Shown here: piece after piece, positions 20,895 to 28,529 of the stretch
Layout: every line of letters begins with the position of its first letter
Position numbering within the stretch: position 1 is the stretch's first letter
DNA from: Campylobacter concisus
GTDB lineage: Bacteria > Campylobacterota > Campylobacteria > Campylobacterales > Campylobacteraceae
Assembly: GCF_015679985.1 (NCBI RefSeq)
Contig: NZ_CP049239.1
Span: 1,116,001-1,180,000 of the forward strand
Direction of reading: 5' to 3'
Length of the DNA stretch: 64,000 nucleotides
The notes under the pieces: model-generated
Told to the model about the DNA's origin: nothing
Seen by the model: only the letters and a program-made list of their open reading frames with translations
The model's database searches: none
Program-made: the position numbers and the translations under genes

Positions 20895-22186
20895 TTTTCT
20901 CCTTTTTCTAGATCTTTTGAAATTTTATATGCACAAAATTTTGGTCCGCACATCGAACAAAAATGAGCACTCTTAAACGCATCTTCTGGCAAGCTCTCAT
21001 CGTGAAGCTCTCTAGCTTTCTTTGGATCAAAGCTAAGCTCAAACTGCTTGTTCCAATCAAATGCATATCTAGCATCACTCATCTCGTGATCCTTTTCTAT
21101 AGCTCCAACCTTTCCAAGTGCGACGTCAGCGGCATGAGCTGCTATCTTATGAGCTACGATGCCCTCCCTTACGTCATTTTCATTTGGCAAGCCAAGGTGC
21201 TCTTTTTGCGTCACGTAGCAAAGCATGCTAGCGCCGTGATATGCCGCCATCGTGCCACCGATCGCCGAGGTGATGTGATCGTATCCTGCACCTATGTCTG
21301 AGACAAGCGGTCCAAGCACGTAAAATGGGGCGTCATGGCAGAGCTCTTGTTCGATTTTCATATTATACTCAATTTGATTTAATGGCACATGACCAGGACC
21401 CTCAATCATCACTTGCACATCTTTTTCCCATGCACGAAGCGTTAGCTCTCCAAGCACCTTTAGTTCACTAAGCTGTGCCTCGTCTGTCGCATCAAAAAGG
21501 CATCCTGGGCGAAGTCCATCGCCAAGCGAGAGCGAGACATCATATCTTGCGCAAATTTCTAAAATTTGATCAAAAATTTCATAAAATGGATTTTGTCTAT
21601 TTAACTTTGACATGTAACTTGCACTTAGGCTACCACCGCGGCTTACTATGCCCATTTTACGCTTCTTAACAAGTGGCAAAAACTCACGCAAAAAGCCAGC
21701 GTGTATCGTAAAGTAACTAACTCCTTGCTTTGCTTGCTTTTCAAGTATCTCTAAAATGAGCTTATTTGTGATATTTGTAACCTCTTTTGCCTCTTTTAAA
21801 ATTTCATACATAGGCACTGTGCCAACTGGCACGCTTGAATGCTCGATGATCGCACTTCTAATAGCGTCTAAATCGCCGTCCGTACTTAGATCCATAACCG
21901 TATCAGCGCCAAATTCGAGGCAAATTTCAAGCTTTCTAAGCTCAGCGCAAATGTCGCTACTTAGGCTTGAGTTGCCGATATTTGCATTGACCTTTGTCCT
22001 TAGCTTCCGCCCTATGCCCATTGGCTTTAAATTTTTATGATTTATATTTGCTGGGATGATGATGCTACCTTTTGCCACCTCATCCATCACCAAATTTTCA
22101 CTAAGCCCTTCGATCCTTGCCACATAGCTCATCTCTTGCGTTATCTCGCCGCGCCTAGCATAATACATCTGCGTCTTATCTCTCAT
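20888..22186 (-). CDS. thiC: Phosphomethylpyrimidine synthase ThiC
   Basis: A 432-residue radical-SAM enzyme that rearranges aminoimidazole ribotide into the hydroxymethylpyrimidine phosphate of thiamine. The family signature [13 protein letters not shown] lies near 94-106, and the C-terminal cluster-binding CSMCGPKFC (about 409-417) supplies the three Cys. This is the short bacterial form without the N-terminal extension. The leader is too short for a TPP riboswitch and I saw none. mrp follows with a 7-base overlap. Confidence 0.97.
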   Translation of the reverse strand: MRDKTQMYYARRGEITQEMSYVARIEGLSENLVMDEVAKGSIIIPANINHKNLKPMGIGRKLRTKVNANIGNSSLSSDICAELRKLEICLEFGADTVMDLSTDGDLDAIRSAIIEHSSVPVGTVPMYEILKEAKEVTNITNKLILEILEKQAKQGVSYFTIHAGFLREFLPLVKKRKMGIVSRGGSLSASYMSKLNRQNPFYEIFDQILEICARYDVSLSLGDGLRPGCLFDATDEAQLSELKVLGELTLRAWEKDVQVMIEGPGHVPLNQIEYNMKIEQELCHDAPFYVLGPLVSDIGAGYDHITSAIGGTMAAYHGASMLCYVTQKEHLGLPNENDVREGIVAHKIAAHAADVALGKVGAIEKDHEMSDARYAFDWNKQFELSFDPKKARELHDESLPEDAFKSAHFCSMCGPKFCAYKISKDLEKGEKC

Positions 22187-22216
22187 ATAAGGCCTTTTTT
22201 GATTTTTAAAAACCTC

Positions 22217-22222
22217 ATTTTA
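22217..22222 (-). promoter_or_regulatory. Possible -10 of thiC-mrp
   Basis: The minus strand reads AAAAAAGGACTAAAATGAGG with TAAAAT placed about 30 bases before the thiC ATG, giving a leader near 24 bases. Confidence 0.4.
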
Positions 22223-22301
22223 GTCCTTTTTTGATTTAAACTAACTAAATAAGCTTTTAAAAATTTACTTTTTTAAAAAGAAATTTTGAAGTTTTGAGAT
22301 G

Positions 22302-22307
22302 TATAAT
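22302..22307 (+). promoter_or_regulatory. -10 element of ispDF
   Basis: GTTTTGAGATGTATAATTCTG contains TATAAT with an extended TG. The start of transcription would be near 22314, downstream of the in-frame ATG at 22299, so that ATG cannot be the start if this promoter is right. Confidence 0.65.
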
Positions 22308-22334
22308 TCTGTAACAATTTTCAAAGGAGCTATC

Positions 22335-23453
22335 TTGCTTGATATATCACTTATAATGCTTGGAGCAGGAAATTCTAGCCGTTTTGAGCTACCAGTAAAG
22401 AAGCAATGGCTTCGAATAGGAAGCGATCCACTTTGGCTATTCGCTACTAAAAATTTGAGTAACTTTTACACATTTAAAGAGATCATTGTCGTTAGCAAAG
22501 AGTGCAAATATATGTCAAAATTTGCTCCAAATTATAAATTTGTTGATGGCGGCGAAACCAGGCAAGATAGCCTAAAAAACGCACTTGAGCTAGTAAATAG
22601 TGAATTTGTCTTAGTTAGCGACATCGCTCGCCCTTGTATCTCAAGCGAGCTTTTTCACAAAATTATAGAGGCAGCGAGTCAAGCTGATTGTGTAGTTCCA
22701 GCGCTAAAGATCGCAGACACCGCTTATCTTGGCGAAAATGTGGTTGATAGAGATAAGGTAAAACTGATCCAAACGCCGCAACTCTCGCGCACAGCACTTC
22801 TTAAAAAAGCTCTTAGTAGCGGTGAAATTTACACAGATGATAGCTCGGCTATGAGAGCCATTGGCGCAAGCGTATGGCAAATTTTAGGTGATGAGATGGC
22901 AAGAAAGATCACTTACAAAGAGGATCTTGCCAAAATTTCTACTTTAAAAGAGCCAGAAAATGAAGTCTTTGTGGGAAATGGCTTTGATGTGCATGAGTTT
23001 GAAAAGGGTCGTCCTTTGATTCTTTGTGGCGAGAAGATCGACTATGAGTTTGGGCTAAAAGCTCACAGCGACGGCGACGTGGCACTTCATGCGCTAACTG
23101 ACGCTATCTTGGGAGCTGCTGGACTTGGCGATATAGGCGAGCTTTTTCCTGATACGGATGCTAAATTTAAAGATATTAGCTCCATTTACTTGCTTGAGGA
23201 AGCTTACAAAAGGGTGCAAAGTGTGGGTTTTGTGCTAACAAACGCTGATATCACGATAATGGCACAAAAACCAAAAATTTCAAAACTAAAGTCAAAAATG
23301 GAGGCAAATATCGCAAAAGCTCTAAATTTGAGCCAAAGCCGCATAAATGTAAAGGCAACGACTACTGAAGGGCTTGGCTTTGTTGGCAGATGCGAAGGGA
23401 TCGCCGTAATGGCAAGTGCTAGCCTTAAATTTTACAACTGGAAGCAAATATGA
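22335..23453 (+). CDS. ispDF: Bifunctional IspD/IspF of the MEP isoprenoid pathway
   Basis: A fused enzyme of 372 residues. The N-terminal IspD part (about 1-205) has the nucleotide-binding ISLIMLGAGNSSRF and VKKQWLRIG. The C-terminal IspF part (about 215-372) has GNGFDVHEF, AHSDGDVALHALTDAILGA and GLGDIGELFPD with the metal-binding Asp and His residues. It activates methylerythritol phosphate with CTP and later cyclises the product; the fusion is typical of Campylobacter and Helicobacter. I chose TTG at 22335 because AAAGGAG lies 5 bases upstream, homologues start here, and the TATAAT at 22302 covers the earlier ATG. It overlaps the next gene by 4 bases. Confidence 0.93.
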   Translation: MLDISLIMLGAGNSSRFELPVKKQWLRIGSDPLWLFATKNLSNFYTFKEIIVVSKECKYMSKFAPNYKFVDGGETRQDSLKNALELVNSEFVLVSDIARPCISSELFHKIIEAASQADCVVPALKIADTAYLGENVVDRDKVKLIQTPQLSRTALLKKALSSGEIYTDDSSAMRAIGASVWQILGDEMARKITYKEDLAKISTLKEPENEVFVGNGFDVHEFEKGRPLILCGEKIDYEFGLKAHSDGDVALHALTDAILGAAGLGDIGELFPDTDAKFKDISSIYLLEEAYKRVQSVGFVLTNADITIMAQKPKISKLKSKMEANIAKALNLSQSRINVKATTTEGLGFVGRCEGIAVMASASLKFYNWKQI

Positions 23454-24340
23454 AAATTTTAATAGTAGAAAATGAAATTTACTTAGCTGGCTCGATGGCT
23501 AGTAAACTAGCTGATTTTAGCTACGACTGCGAGATCGCTAAAAGCGTAAAAGAGGCATTGAAATTTGAAAATTTTGATGTAGTGTTACTTTCTACCACAC
23601 TTCCAGGACAGGATTTTTACCCTGTTATCGAAAAATTTAAAAGCTCTATCATTATTTTATTAATCGCTTATATCAATAGCGACACTGTGCTAAAACCGAT
23701 CCAAGCAGGTGCGGTTGATTACATCCAAAAGCCATTTATGATAGAAGAGCTAGTTAGAAAGATAAAGCATTTTGAGGAATTTAGAAATTTCAAAAACGAG
23801 ATCAAAAACTATGAAAGCTATGTAAATTACGCTTTAAAAGAGTACGAAATTTCTAGCTTTGAGGCAAAAAAGATAAAATTTCCACTGCTTTTAAAATCAA
23901 GCAAAAGCGGATACAGCGATAAATTTATATTTAGCTACGTAAAAGCTTGCAAATTACCATTTTTATTTTTAGGCAAAGCCTGTTTTTCTGAGCTTGAAAA
24001 GGTACTAGCCAAAAATGGTGATGAGCTAATCTATATGACAAATTTAGAGGAGCTAAAACAAGAAGAAAAAGAGAAAATTTTAGAAATTTGCAAAAAGAAA
24101 AAGGTCGCAATCTCAACTAGCGATTTTGCACAAAAAGCACCATTTGACGAGCTTGAGCTTTCAGGACGCGATAAAAATTTCAATATCGATGAGATCGTTA
24201 CGATCGATGAATATATAAAGTACATAATCGTTAATTATCAAGATAAATTCCCTGATACAGAACTTAGCAAGAAGCTTGGAATTTCTAGAAAATCACTTTG
24301 GGAAAAGAGAAAGAAATATGACGTCAGCAAGAAAAAATAG
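23450..24340 (+). CDS. Atypical response regulator with Fis-type DNA-binding tail
   Basis: A 296-residue protein with an N-terminal receiver-like domain (about 1-115), a middle region of unknown fold and a C-terminal Fis-like helix-turn-helix (LSKKLGISRKSLWEKRKKY, about 273-291). The phosphoacceptor Asp expected in VLL-D-xxLPG is Ser48, and the acidic pair reads E7-N8; Lys94 of the IQKPF motif is kept. Control by aspartyl phosphorylation is therefore unlikely. No central AAA+ domain is present despite the NtrC-like ends. The C. jejuni counterpart (Cj1608) has the same neighbours. It overlaps ispDF by 4 bases and the next gene by 23. Confidence 0.8.
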   Translation: MKILIVENEIYLAGSMASKLADFSYDCEIAKSVKEALKFENFDVVLLSTTLPGQDFYPVIEKFKSSIIILLIAYINSDTVLKPIQAGAVDYIQKPFMIEELVRKIKHFEEFRNFKNEIKNYESYVNYALKEYEISSFEAKKIKFPLLLKSSKSGYSDKFIFSYVKACKLPFLFLGKACFSELEKVLAKNGDELIYMTNLEELKQEEKEKILEICKKKKVAISTSDFAQKAPFDELELSGRDKNFNIDEIVTIDEYIKYIIVNYQDKFPDTELSKKLGISRKSLWEKRKKYDVSKKK

Positions 24341-25499
24341 TGAAATTTCTATAAATACCGAAGTTTTTGGTGCTTTGGAGCTAATAAAAAATAGAATTCT
24401 CTCAGATTACGACTCGTTGATGGATGATGAACAGATAAAAGAGGTGAGCAAAAAAGGCTATTTTAATGGCGAGCCGATGCCGTATTCTTTTGGATTCGCT
24501 CCATTTGGCGAGCTAAATCAAAATATTACTAGCAAGCTTGCTCCTGGACAAAAGGTAAATCTAAGTCTTGATGGTAAGATCGTTGGGCACATCAATGTTG
24601 CTAAGGTCTTTAAATTTGATGAGAGCATGAGAGCTAAAAATATATTTTTAGCAAACGAAGCTAGCAATGATAAAGAGCTAAATTTGGGCAAATACGGCAT
24701 TAGTGGCGAATTTGAGCTTTATGATGAAAGTATGCAAATAAGCAAAAATGCACTAAATGATCTAATAAAAGAAGATGGCGCTAAAAAGATAACAGCTGTA
24801 TTTTTAACAGCCGATCCATTCAATAGAGCTCACGAGCGCCTTGTTAGAATGACTATTGATAAAGCTGATTTAGTAATCATTTTTTTAATAAGAACACGCG
24901 AAGAAAAGCACGTTGATTACGAGATTAGAAAGCAAGTGTTAGACTATTTTATACAAAATTATTTGCCGACGAAAAAGGTCTTTGTCTTTGCTCTAAAAAA
25001 CACGACTCTTTTTAGCTCACATGCAAATCCTACACTTGAGTGTATCGCTGCTTCAAGATTTGGGGCAAATAAACTAGTCATCGGGCAAAACCACTCAGGA
25101 ATTGGAATGTTTTTTGATCACAATGAAGCTCATACGATTCTTGATATTTATAAAAACGACCTAAATTTAGAGGTAATCGTGCTGCCAGAGCTAGTTTATT
25201 GCAACAAATGCAAGACGCTAGTTAGTACCAAAAGTTGCCCGCACGGACAACACCATCAGATCAAATATCATCCAGATGTTATCAAGGAGCTGCTATTTAA
25301 CGGCATTATGCCACCAGCCATTCTTGTGAGGCCAGAAATTTCTGCACTAGTTTTAAGCAAACTCTTTACAAATCGCTTCAAAGACGTGCAAAAGCTTTGT
25401 GATGATCTTTTTGTAAATTCAGGACTGCTTGAAAACAAAACTGACCGTGACTTTTACGAAGAGCTTATGAAGCTTTATCAAACATCATCGATGACTTAA
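24318..25499 (+). CDS. ATP-sulfurylase-like protein with altered active site
   Basis: A 393-residue relative of bacterial ATP sulfurylase. The PUA-like N-terminal part, the nucleotidylyltransferase core and the zinc-type segment YCNKCKTLVSTKSCPHGQHH (about 294-313) are recognisable. Key sulfate and ATP motifs differ: QTRNPxHRGH is LTADPFNRAH (163-172), so Gln, Arg, Asn and the first His are missing, and GRDHAG reads GQNHSG. No cysH, cysC or sulfite reductase genes are nearby. Sulfate activation is doubtful; another adenylyl or nucleotidyl transfer is possible. I chose ATG 24318; the longer frame from 24276 lies inside the upstream gene. Confidence 0.75.
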   Translation: MTSARKNSEISINTEVFGALELIKNRILSDYDSLMDDEQIKEVSKKGYFNGEPMPYSFGFAPFGELNQNITSKLAPGQKVNLSLDGKIVGHINVAKVFKFDESMRAKNIFLANEASNDKELNLGKYGISGEFELYDESMQISKNALNDLIKEDGAKKITAVFLTADPFNRAHERLVRMTIDKADLVIIFLIRTREEKHVDYEIRKQVLDYFIQNYLPTKKVFVFALKNTTLFSSHANPTLECIAASRFGANKLVIGQNHSGIGMFFDHNEAHTILDIYKNDLNLEVIVLPELVYCNKCKTLVSTKSCPHGQHHQIKYHPDVIKELLFNGIMPPAILVRPEISALVLSKLFTNRFKDVQKLCDDLFVNSGLLENKTDRDFYEELMKLYQTSSMT

Positions 25500-25507
25500 G
25501 GAAATTT

Positions 25508-25975
25508 ATGCAAAAACTATTTTTAACTTTTTTTGGATTTGGACTTTTACCAAAAGCACCTGGCACTTGGGGTTCTATCGCTGGTGCTGTAGTAGCTTAT
25601 TTTGTGCTTTATTTTTTATCATCAACCACGCTTTTTCTAGCTAGTATTTTGCTATTTTTGGTAAGCATTAGCGTTATTGATGATTTTGAAAAAAAGGTAA
25701 ATTCTCACGATGAAAGTTTTATCGTTATAGACGAAGTTGCTGGAGTTTGGCTTGCTATTGCCATTAGTGGAGCTACGATCTCTCAACTCATACTCTCACT
25801 TGTGCTTTTTAGAGTGCTTGATATCAAAAAGCCTTCGATAATAGGCAGGATCGACCGCAATGTAAAAGGTGGCCTTGGCGTAATGGGCGATGATATGGTA
25901 GCTGGCTTTTTTGCTGGAATAATTAGCGCAATAATATACGGAGCTGCTATAAAATTTGGTATAACTTTGCCGTAA
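25508..25975 (+). CDS. pgpA: Phosphatidylglycerophosphatase A
   Basis: A 155-residue inner-membrane enzyme removing phosphate from phosphatidylglycerophosphate in phosphatidylglycerol synthesis. The N-terminal FGFGLLPKAPGTWGSIAG, the acidic DDFEKKVNSHDESFIVIDEV and the late GGLGVMGDDMVAGFFAG are PgpA signatures; the Asp and Glu residues bind Mg. It starts 8 bases after the ATP-sulfurylase-like stop and closes the ispDF-led operon, as in C. jejuni (Cj1610). Confidence 0.95.
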   Translation: MQKLFLTFFGFGLLPKAPGTWGSIAGAVVAYFVLYFLSSTTLFLASILLFLVSISVIDDFEKKVNSHDESFIVIDEVAGVWLAIAISGATISQLILSLVLFRVLDIKKPSIIGRIDRNVKGGLGVMGDDMVAGFFAGIISAIIYGAAIKFGITLP

Positions 25976-26028
25976 AAATATAGATTTTTGGCAAAGTTAT
26001 ATAGGCTTAAATATCTTTTATATAAATT

Positions 26029-26490
26029 TTAAGCAAGTCCTAGCTCATTTAAAACAGAACTTAGATTAACCGAGCTACTACTCTTACTATTAAGATTTTT
26101 TTGCTTCTCTAGCAAAGCTTGATTAGCAAGTGCTACATTTAGCTCTTTGCGATAATCACTTAAAATTTTATCCATTATTTTAAGCAACTCATTTTTTTGA
26201 TCCTGTGTTTTTGCGGGATCATCTATGCCTAGAAGTTCTGTTAGCTCCTTTTTCTTTTGGGCTATTTTCTCTTCTATCTTGTTAGAATTTAGCTCACTTA
26301 TAAAACCAACTGCACCGATTTCAGTAAGCCTTTTTTTAAACTGTTCAATCTTATCTGAAATTTTTGCATCGCTTGCGATTTTATCCATAGCAAGGTTTAA
26401 AATTTCATCAAAACTATTTTTTTTATCTTTAGTTTTGCTTGAGCCTGATTGCAATAAATAATCGATTATGTCGTTATTTTGTACCTTCAT
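26029..26490 (-). CDS. Hypothetical Lys-rich coiled-coil protein, 153 aa
   Basis: A charged, mostly helical protein with no signal peptide or membrane segment and no cysteines. Residues about 40-125 have heptad-like patterns rich in Lys, Glu and Leu, and the tail is Ser/Asn-rich (SKSSSSVNLSSVLNELGLA). I do not recognise it. The ATG has a strong AAAAGGAG site. Its neighbours (pgpA convergent, hemH downstream by 49 bases in other units) give no functional hint. Confidence 0.7.
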   Translation of the reverse strand: MKVQNNDIIDYLLQSGSSKTKDKKNSFDEILNLAMDKIASDAKISDKIEQFKKRLTEIGAVGFISELNSNKIEEKIAQKKKELTELLGIDDPAKTQDQKNELLKIMDKILSDYRKELNVALANQALLEKQKNLNSKSSSSVNLSSVLNELGLA

Positions 26491-26539
26491 ATATCTCCTT
26501 TTACTGTATTGAGATATATTTCATAAGCAAGATTTATTC

Positions 26540-27493
26540 CTAAAAGTTAATCTCTTTGGCTGTTTTTGCTTTTTGTAAGATAAAACTAGCAAACTCATCA
26601 CTAAAATTTGGGCACCAAACAACCTTGTAGAAGCTAAAATTTAGCTCTTTTGCGATCTTTGCATACTCAATAACTAGCTCAAAAATAGTCTCAGAGTTAT
26701 CAATACAAAAAGAGAGTGGATAGATAAGAGCCTTTTTACTCTTACACTTTGCCAAAATTTCATTTAGTGAGGGCTCTAGCCATTTTACAGGCCCAAGACG
26801 CGATTGGTAGGCTAAATTTATCTCTTTGAAGTTTAATCCGCTATCTTTTATCATTTTGCTTAGAATTTGCACATGCTCATTTATATGTTTTTCGTAGACA
26901 TCGCCTTTATCAATAATTTTTTGAGGCAACGAATGAGCTGAAAAGATAAGCTCCACATCGCTTATATCTATGTTATTTATGGCTTCATTTATATGTGAGA
27001 TTATGATTTTATTATAAATTTCATCATCATAAAATGGCCCGCAAAGCAAAATTTTAGCCTTTATCTCTAGCTCATCTTTTGCTTTTTTAAAATCATCTAA
27101 ACTCGAAGTTATCGTAGTTTGTGAATGATGAGGATAAAGTGGCAAAAGCACTATCTCATCAAAATTTTCGTATTTTTTAAGCACATCTTTTGCAAATGGT
27201 GAAGTATAGTTCATCGCAAAATCAACTGCATCAAACTCATTTTGTAAGCTTGAAATTTTATCGCAAAGCTTAGCTGTAAGCTCGCAAATAGGCGATTTGC
27301 CACCTATTTGTTCGTAGTTATACTTAGCCGTTTTTAGCCTACCTTTTGTGATCATAAAAGCCACAAATTTTCTTAAAAATTTATTCTTTATACCCAAAAT
27401 ATAAGGGTCATTAAACATATTTTTTAGAAAAATTTCTACATCAGCAAGGCTATTTGCCCCGCCCATATTCAAAAGCAAAAGCGCCTTTTTCAT
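26540..27493 (-). CDS. hemH: Ferrochelatase HemH
   Basis: A 317-residue enzyme inserting Fe2+ into protoporphyrin IX, the last step of heme synthesis. The segments ALLLLNMGGANSLADVEIFL at the N-terminus, the catalytic FSAHSLPQKIIDKGD (about 184-198) and LAYQSRLGPVKWLEPS (about 228-243) are characteristic. I start at the ATG at 27493, which overlaps the upstream stop by one base (TGATG); the track-like TTG just before it is not needed. It pairs with the oxidoreductase gene as in C. jejuni (Cj0503c-Cj0504c). Confidence 0.95.
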   Translation of the reverse strand: MKKALLLLNMGGANSLADVEIFLKNMFNDPYILGIKNKFLRKFVAFMITKGRLKTAKYNYEQIGGKSPICELTAKLCDKISSLQNEFDAVDFAMNYTSPFAKDVLKKYENFDEIVLLPLYPHHSQTTITSSLDDFKKAKDELEIKAKILLCGPFYDDEIYNKIIISHINEAINNIDISDVELIFSAHSLPQKIIDKGDVYEKHINEHVQILSKMIKDSGLNFKEINLAYQSRLGPVKWLEPSLNEILAKCKSKKALIYPLSFCIDNSETIFELVIEYAKIAKELNFSFYKVVWCPNFSDEFASFILQKAKTAKEINF

Positions 27494-28362
27494 CAAAATA
27501 GCTCTTTGATTTTTATCGCATCATCAATGCTTGAAAGCTCGCTACTTTCGCCACTTTGGCAAAGATTATAAAAGGCATCGTATTGAGCTTTTATCTCATT
27601 ATTTATGGGATCGGTTTTTAAATTCATCTGCCCATTTTCATTGACTCTATGAAGCTTATAATCGATAAGATCGCCAAAATAAACACCTTCTTTGGCATTT
27701 ACTTCTATTTTAAAACGCTCTAAAGAGCCACAAAAAGAATCAGTAATACTCACCAAAATTTGATTTTTCATTTTAATGTTTATTCCAACATTGTCGCATA
27801 TTTTGGTATTTGTTTTATTTGCTTGAGTATAAAAAAAGCTACAAATTTCACTATCTACTAAATTTTTCGCAAGGTCTATATCGCAAAGCGAAAGTTCGTT
27901 TATAATATTTCCCTCACAAAGTGGTCTAAAATGTGCAATTGAAATGCTATAAATTTCTTCTTCCTTTAAAAGCGCCTTTTTTAATGAAACGATGGTTGGA
28001 TTAAAACGCTCATCAACGCCGGTGCAAACTCTTACTTTATTTACCACTGAAGCATATTTTATCTCTTTTAGCTCGCTCACGCTTTTAAATATCGGCCTTG
28101 AAATCAAGATATTTTGGCAATATTTTACACACTGACAAAAGGCCTCTACGATCTCATGTTGAGGCAAACAAAGTACGATAGCTTGTGGCTGGGCTACTTC
28201 TATAAATTTCTTAAACTCATCAAAAAACGGAGCTCTGCAAGCATCATCTCTATTTTCTTTATCAAAAACTCCACAAACTTCAAATTTGTCAGAACGCCTC
28301 AGCTCCATATAGTGCCGCTTGCCAACCAGATTGTATCCAACAATGCCAATTTTGAGTTTCAC
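27493..28362 (-). CDS. Gfo/Idh/MocA-like oxidoreductase with altered EKP motif
   Basis: A 289-residue protein with an N-terminal NAD(P)-binding Rossmann fold (KIGIVGYNLVGKRHYMEL) and a C-terminal substrate domain of the Gfo/Idh/MocA type. The usual catalytic EKP motif is SRP (NILISRPIF, about 84-92), so the conserved Lys is absent. Substrate unknown. The start is GTG with AAAGG upstream. It is coupled to hemH by a one-base stop/start overlap. The C. jejuni homologue occupies the same place. Confidence 0.75.
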   Translation of the reverse strand: MKLKIGIVGYNLVGKRHYMELRRSDKFEVCGVFDKENRDDACRAPFFDEFKKFIEVAQPQAIVLCLPQHEIVEAFCQCVKYCQNILISRPIFKSVSELKEIKYASVVNKVRVCTGVDERFNPTIVSLKKALLKEEEIYSISIAHFRPLCEGNIINELSLCDIDLAKNLVDSEICSFFYTQANKTNTKICDNVGINIKMKNQILVSITDSFCGSLERFKIEVNAKEGVYFGDLIDYKLHRVNENGQMNLKTDPINNEIKAQYDAFYNLCQSGESSELSSIDDAIKIKELF

Positions 28363-28492
28363 TAAAGACCTTTTAGTTATAAATTTTTAGGCTATTTTAA
28401 TTGCAAATCGCTTTTAAACAAATAAATTTATAAAATATATTAAGCAAAAATTAATTTTGTATTTTTTTATAAATTTACAAACGATTTTTAGC

Positions 28493-28498
28493 TAAAAT
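28493..28498 (+). promoter_or_regulatory. -10 element of the alaS operon
   Basis: ACGATTTTTAGCTAAAATCG has the T-rich run and TAAAAT typical of Campylobacter sigma-70 promoters. Transcription would start about 25 bases before the alaS ATG. Confidence 0.55.
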
Positions 28499-28529
28499 CG
28501 AGCAAAATTTAAAACTAACGAGGATAAAA

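Noticed and set aside
22187-22298. Possible TPP riboswitch before thiC
   Set aside because: The gap is too short and lacks the CUGAGA and ACCUGA elements.
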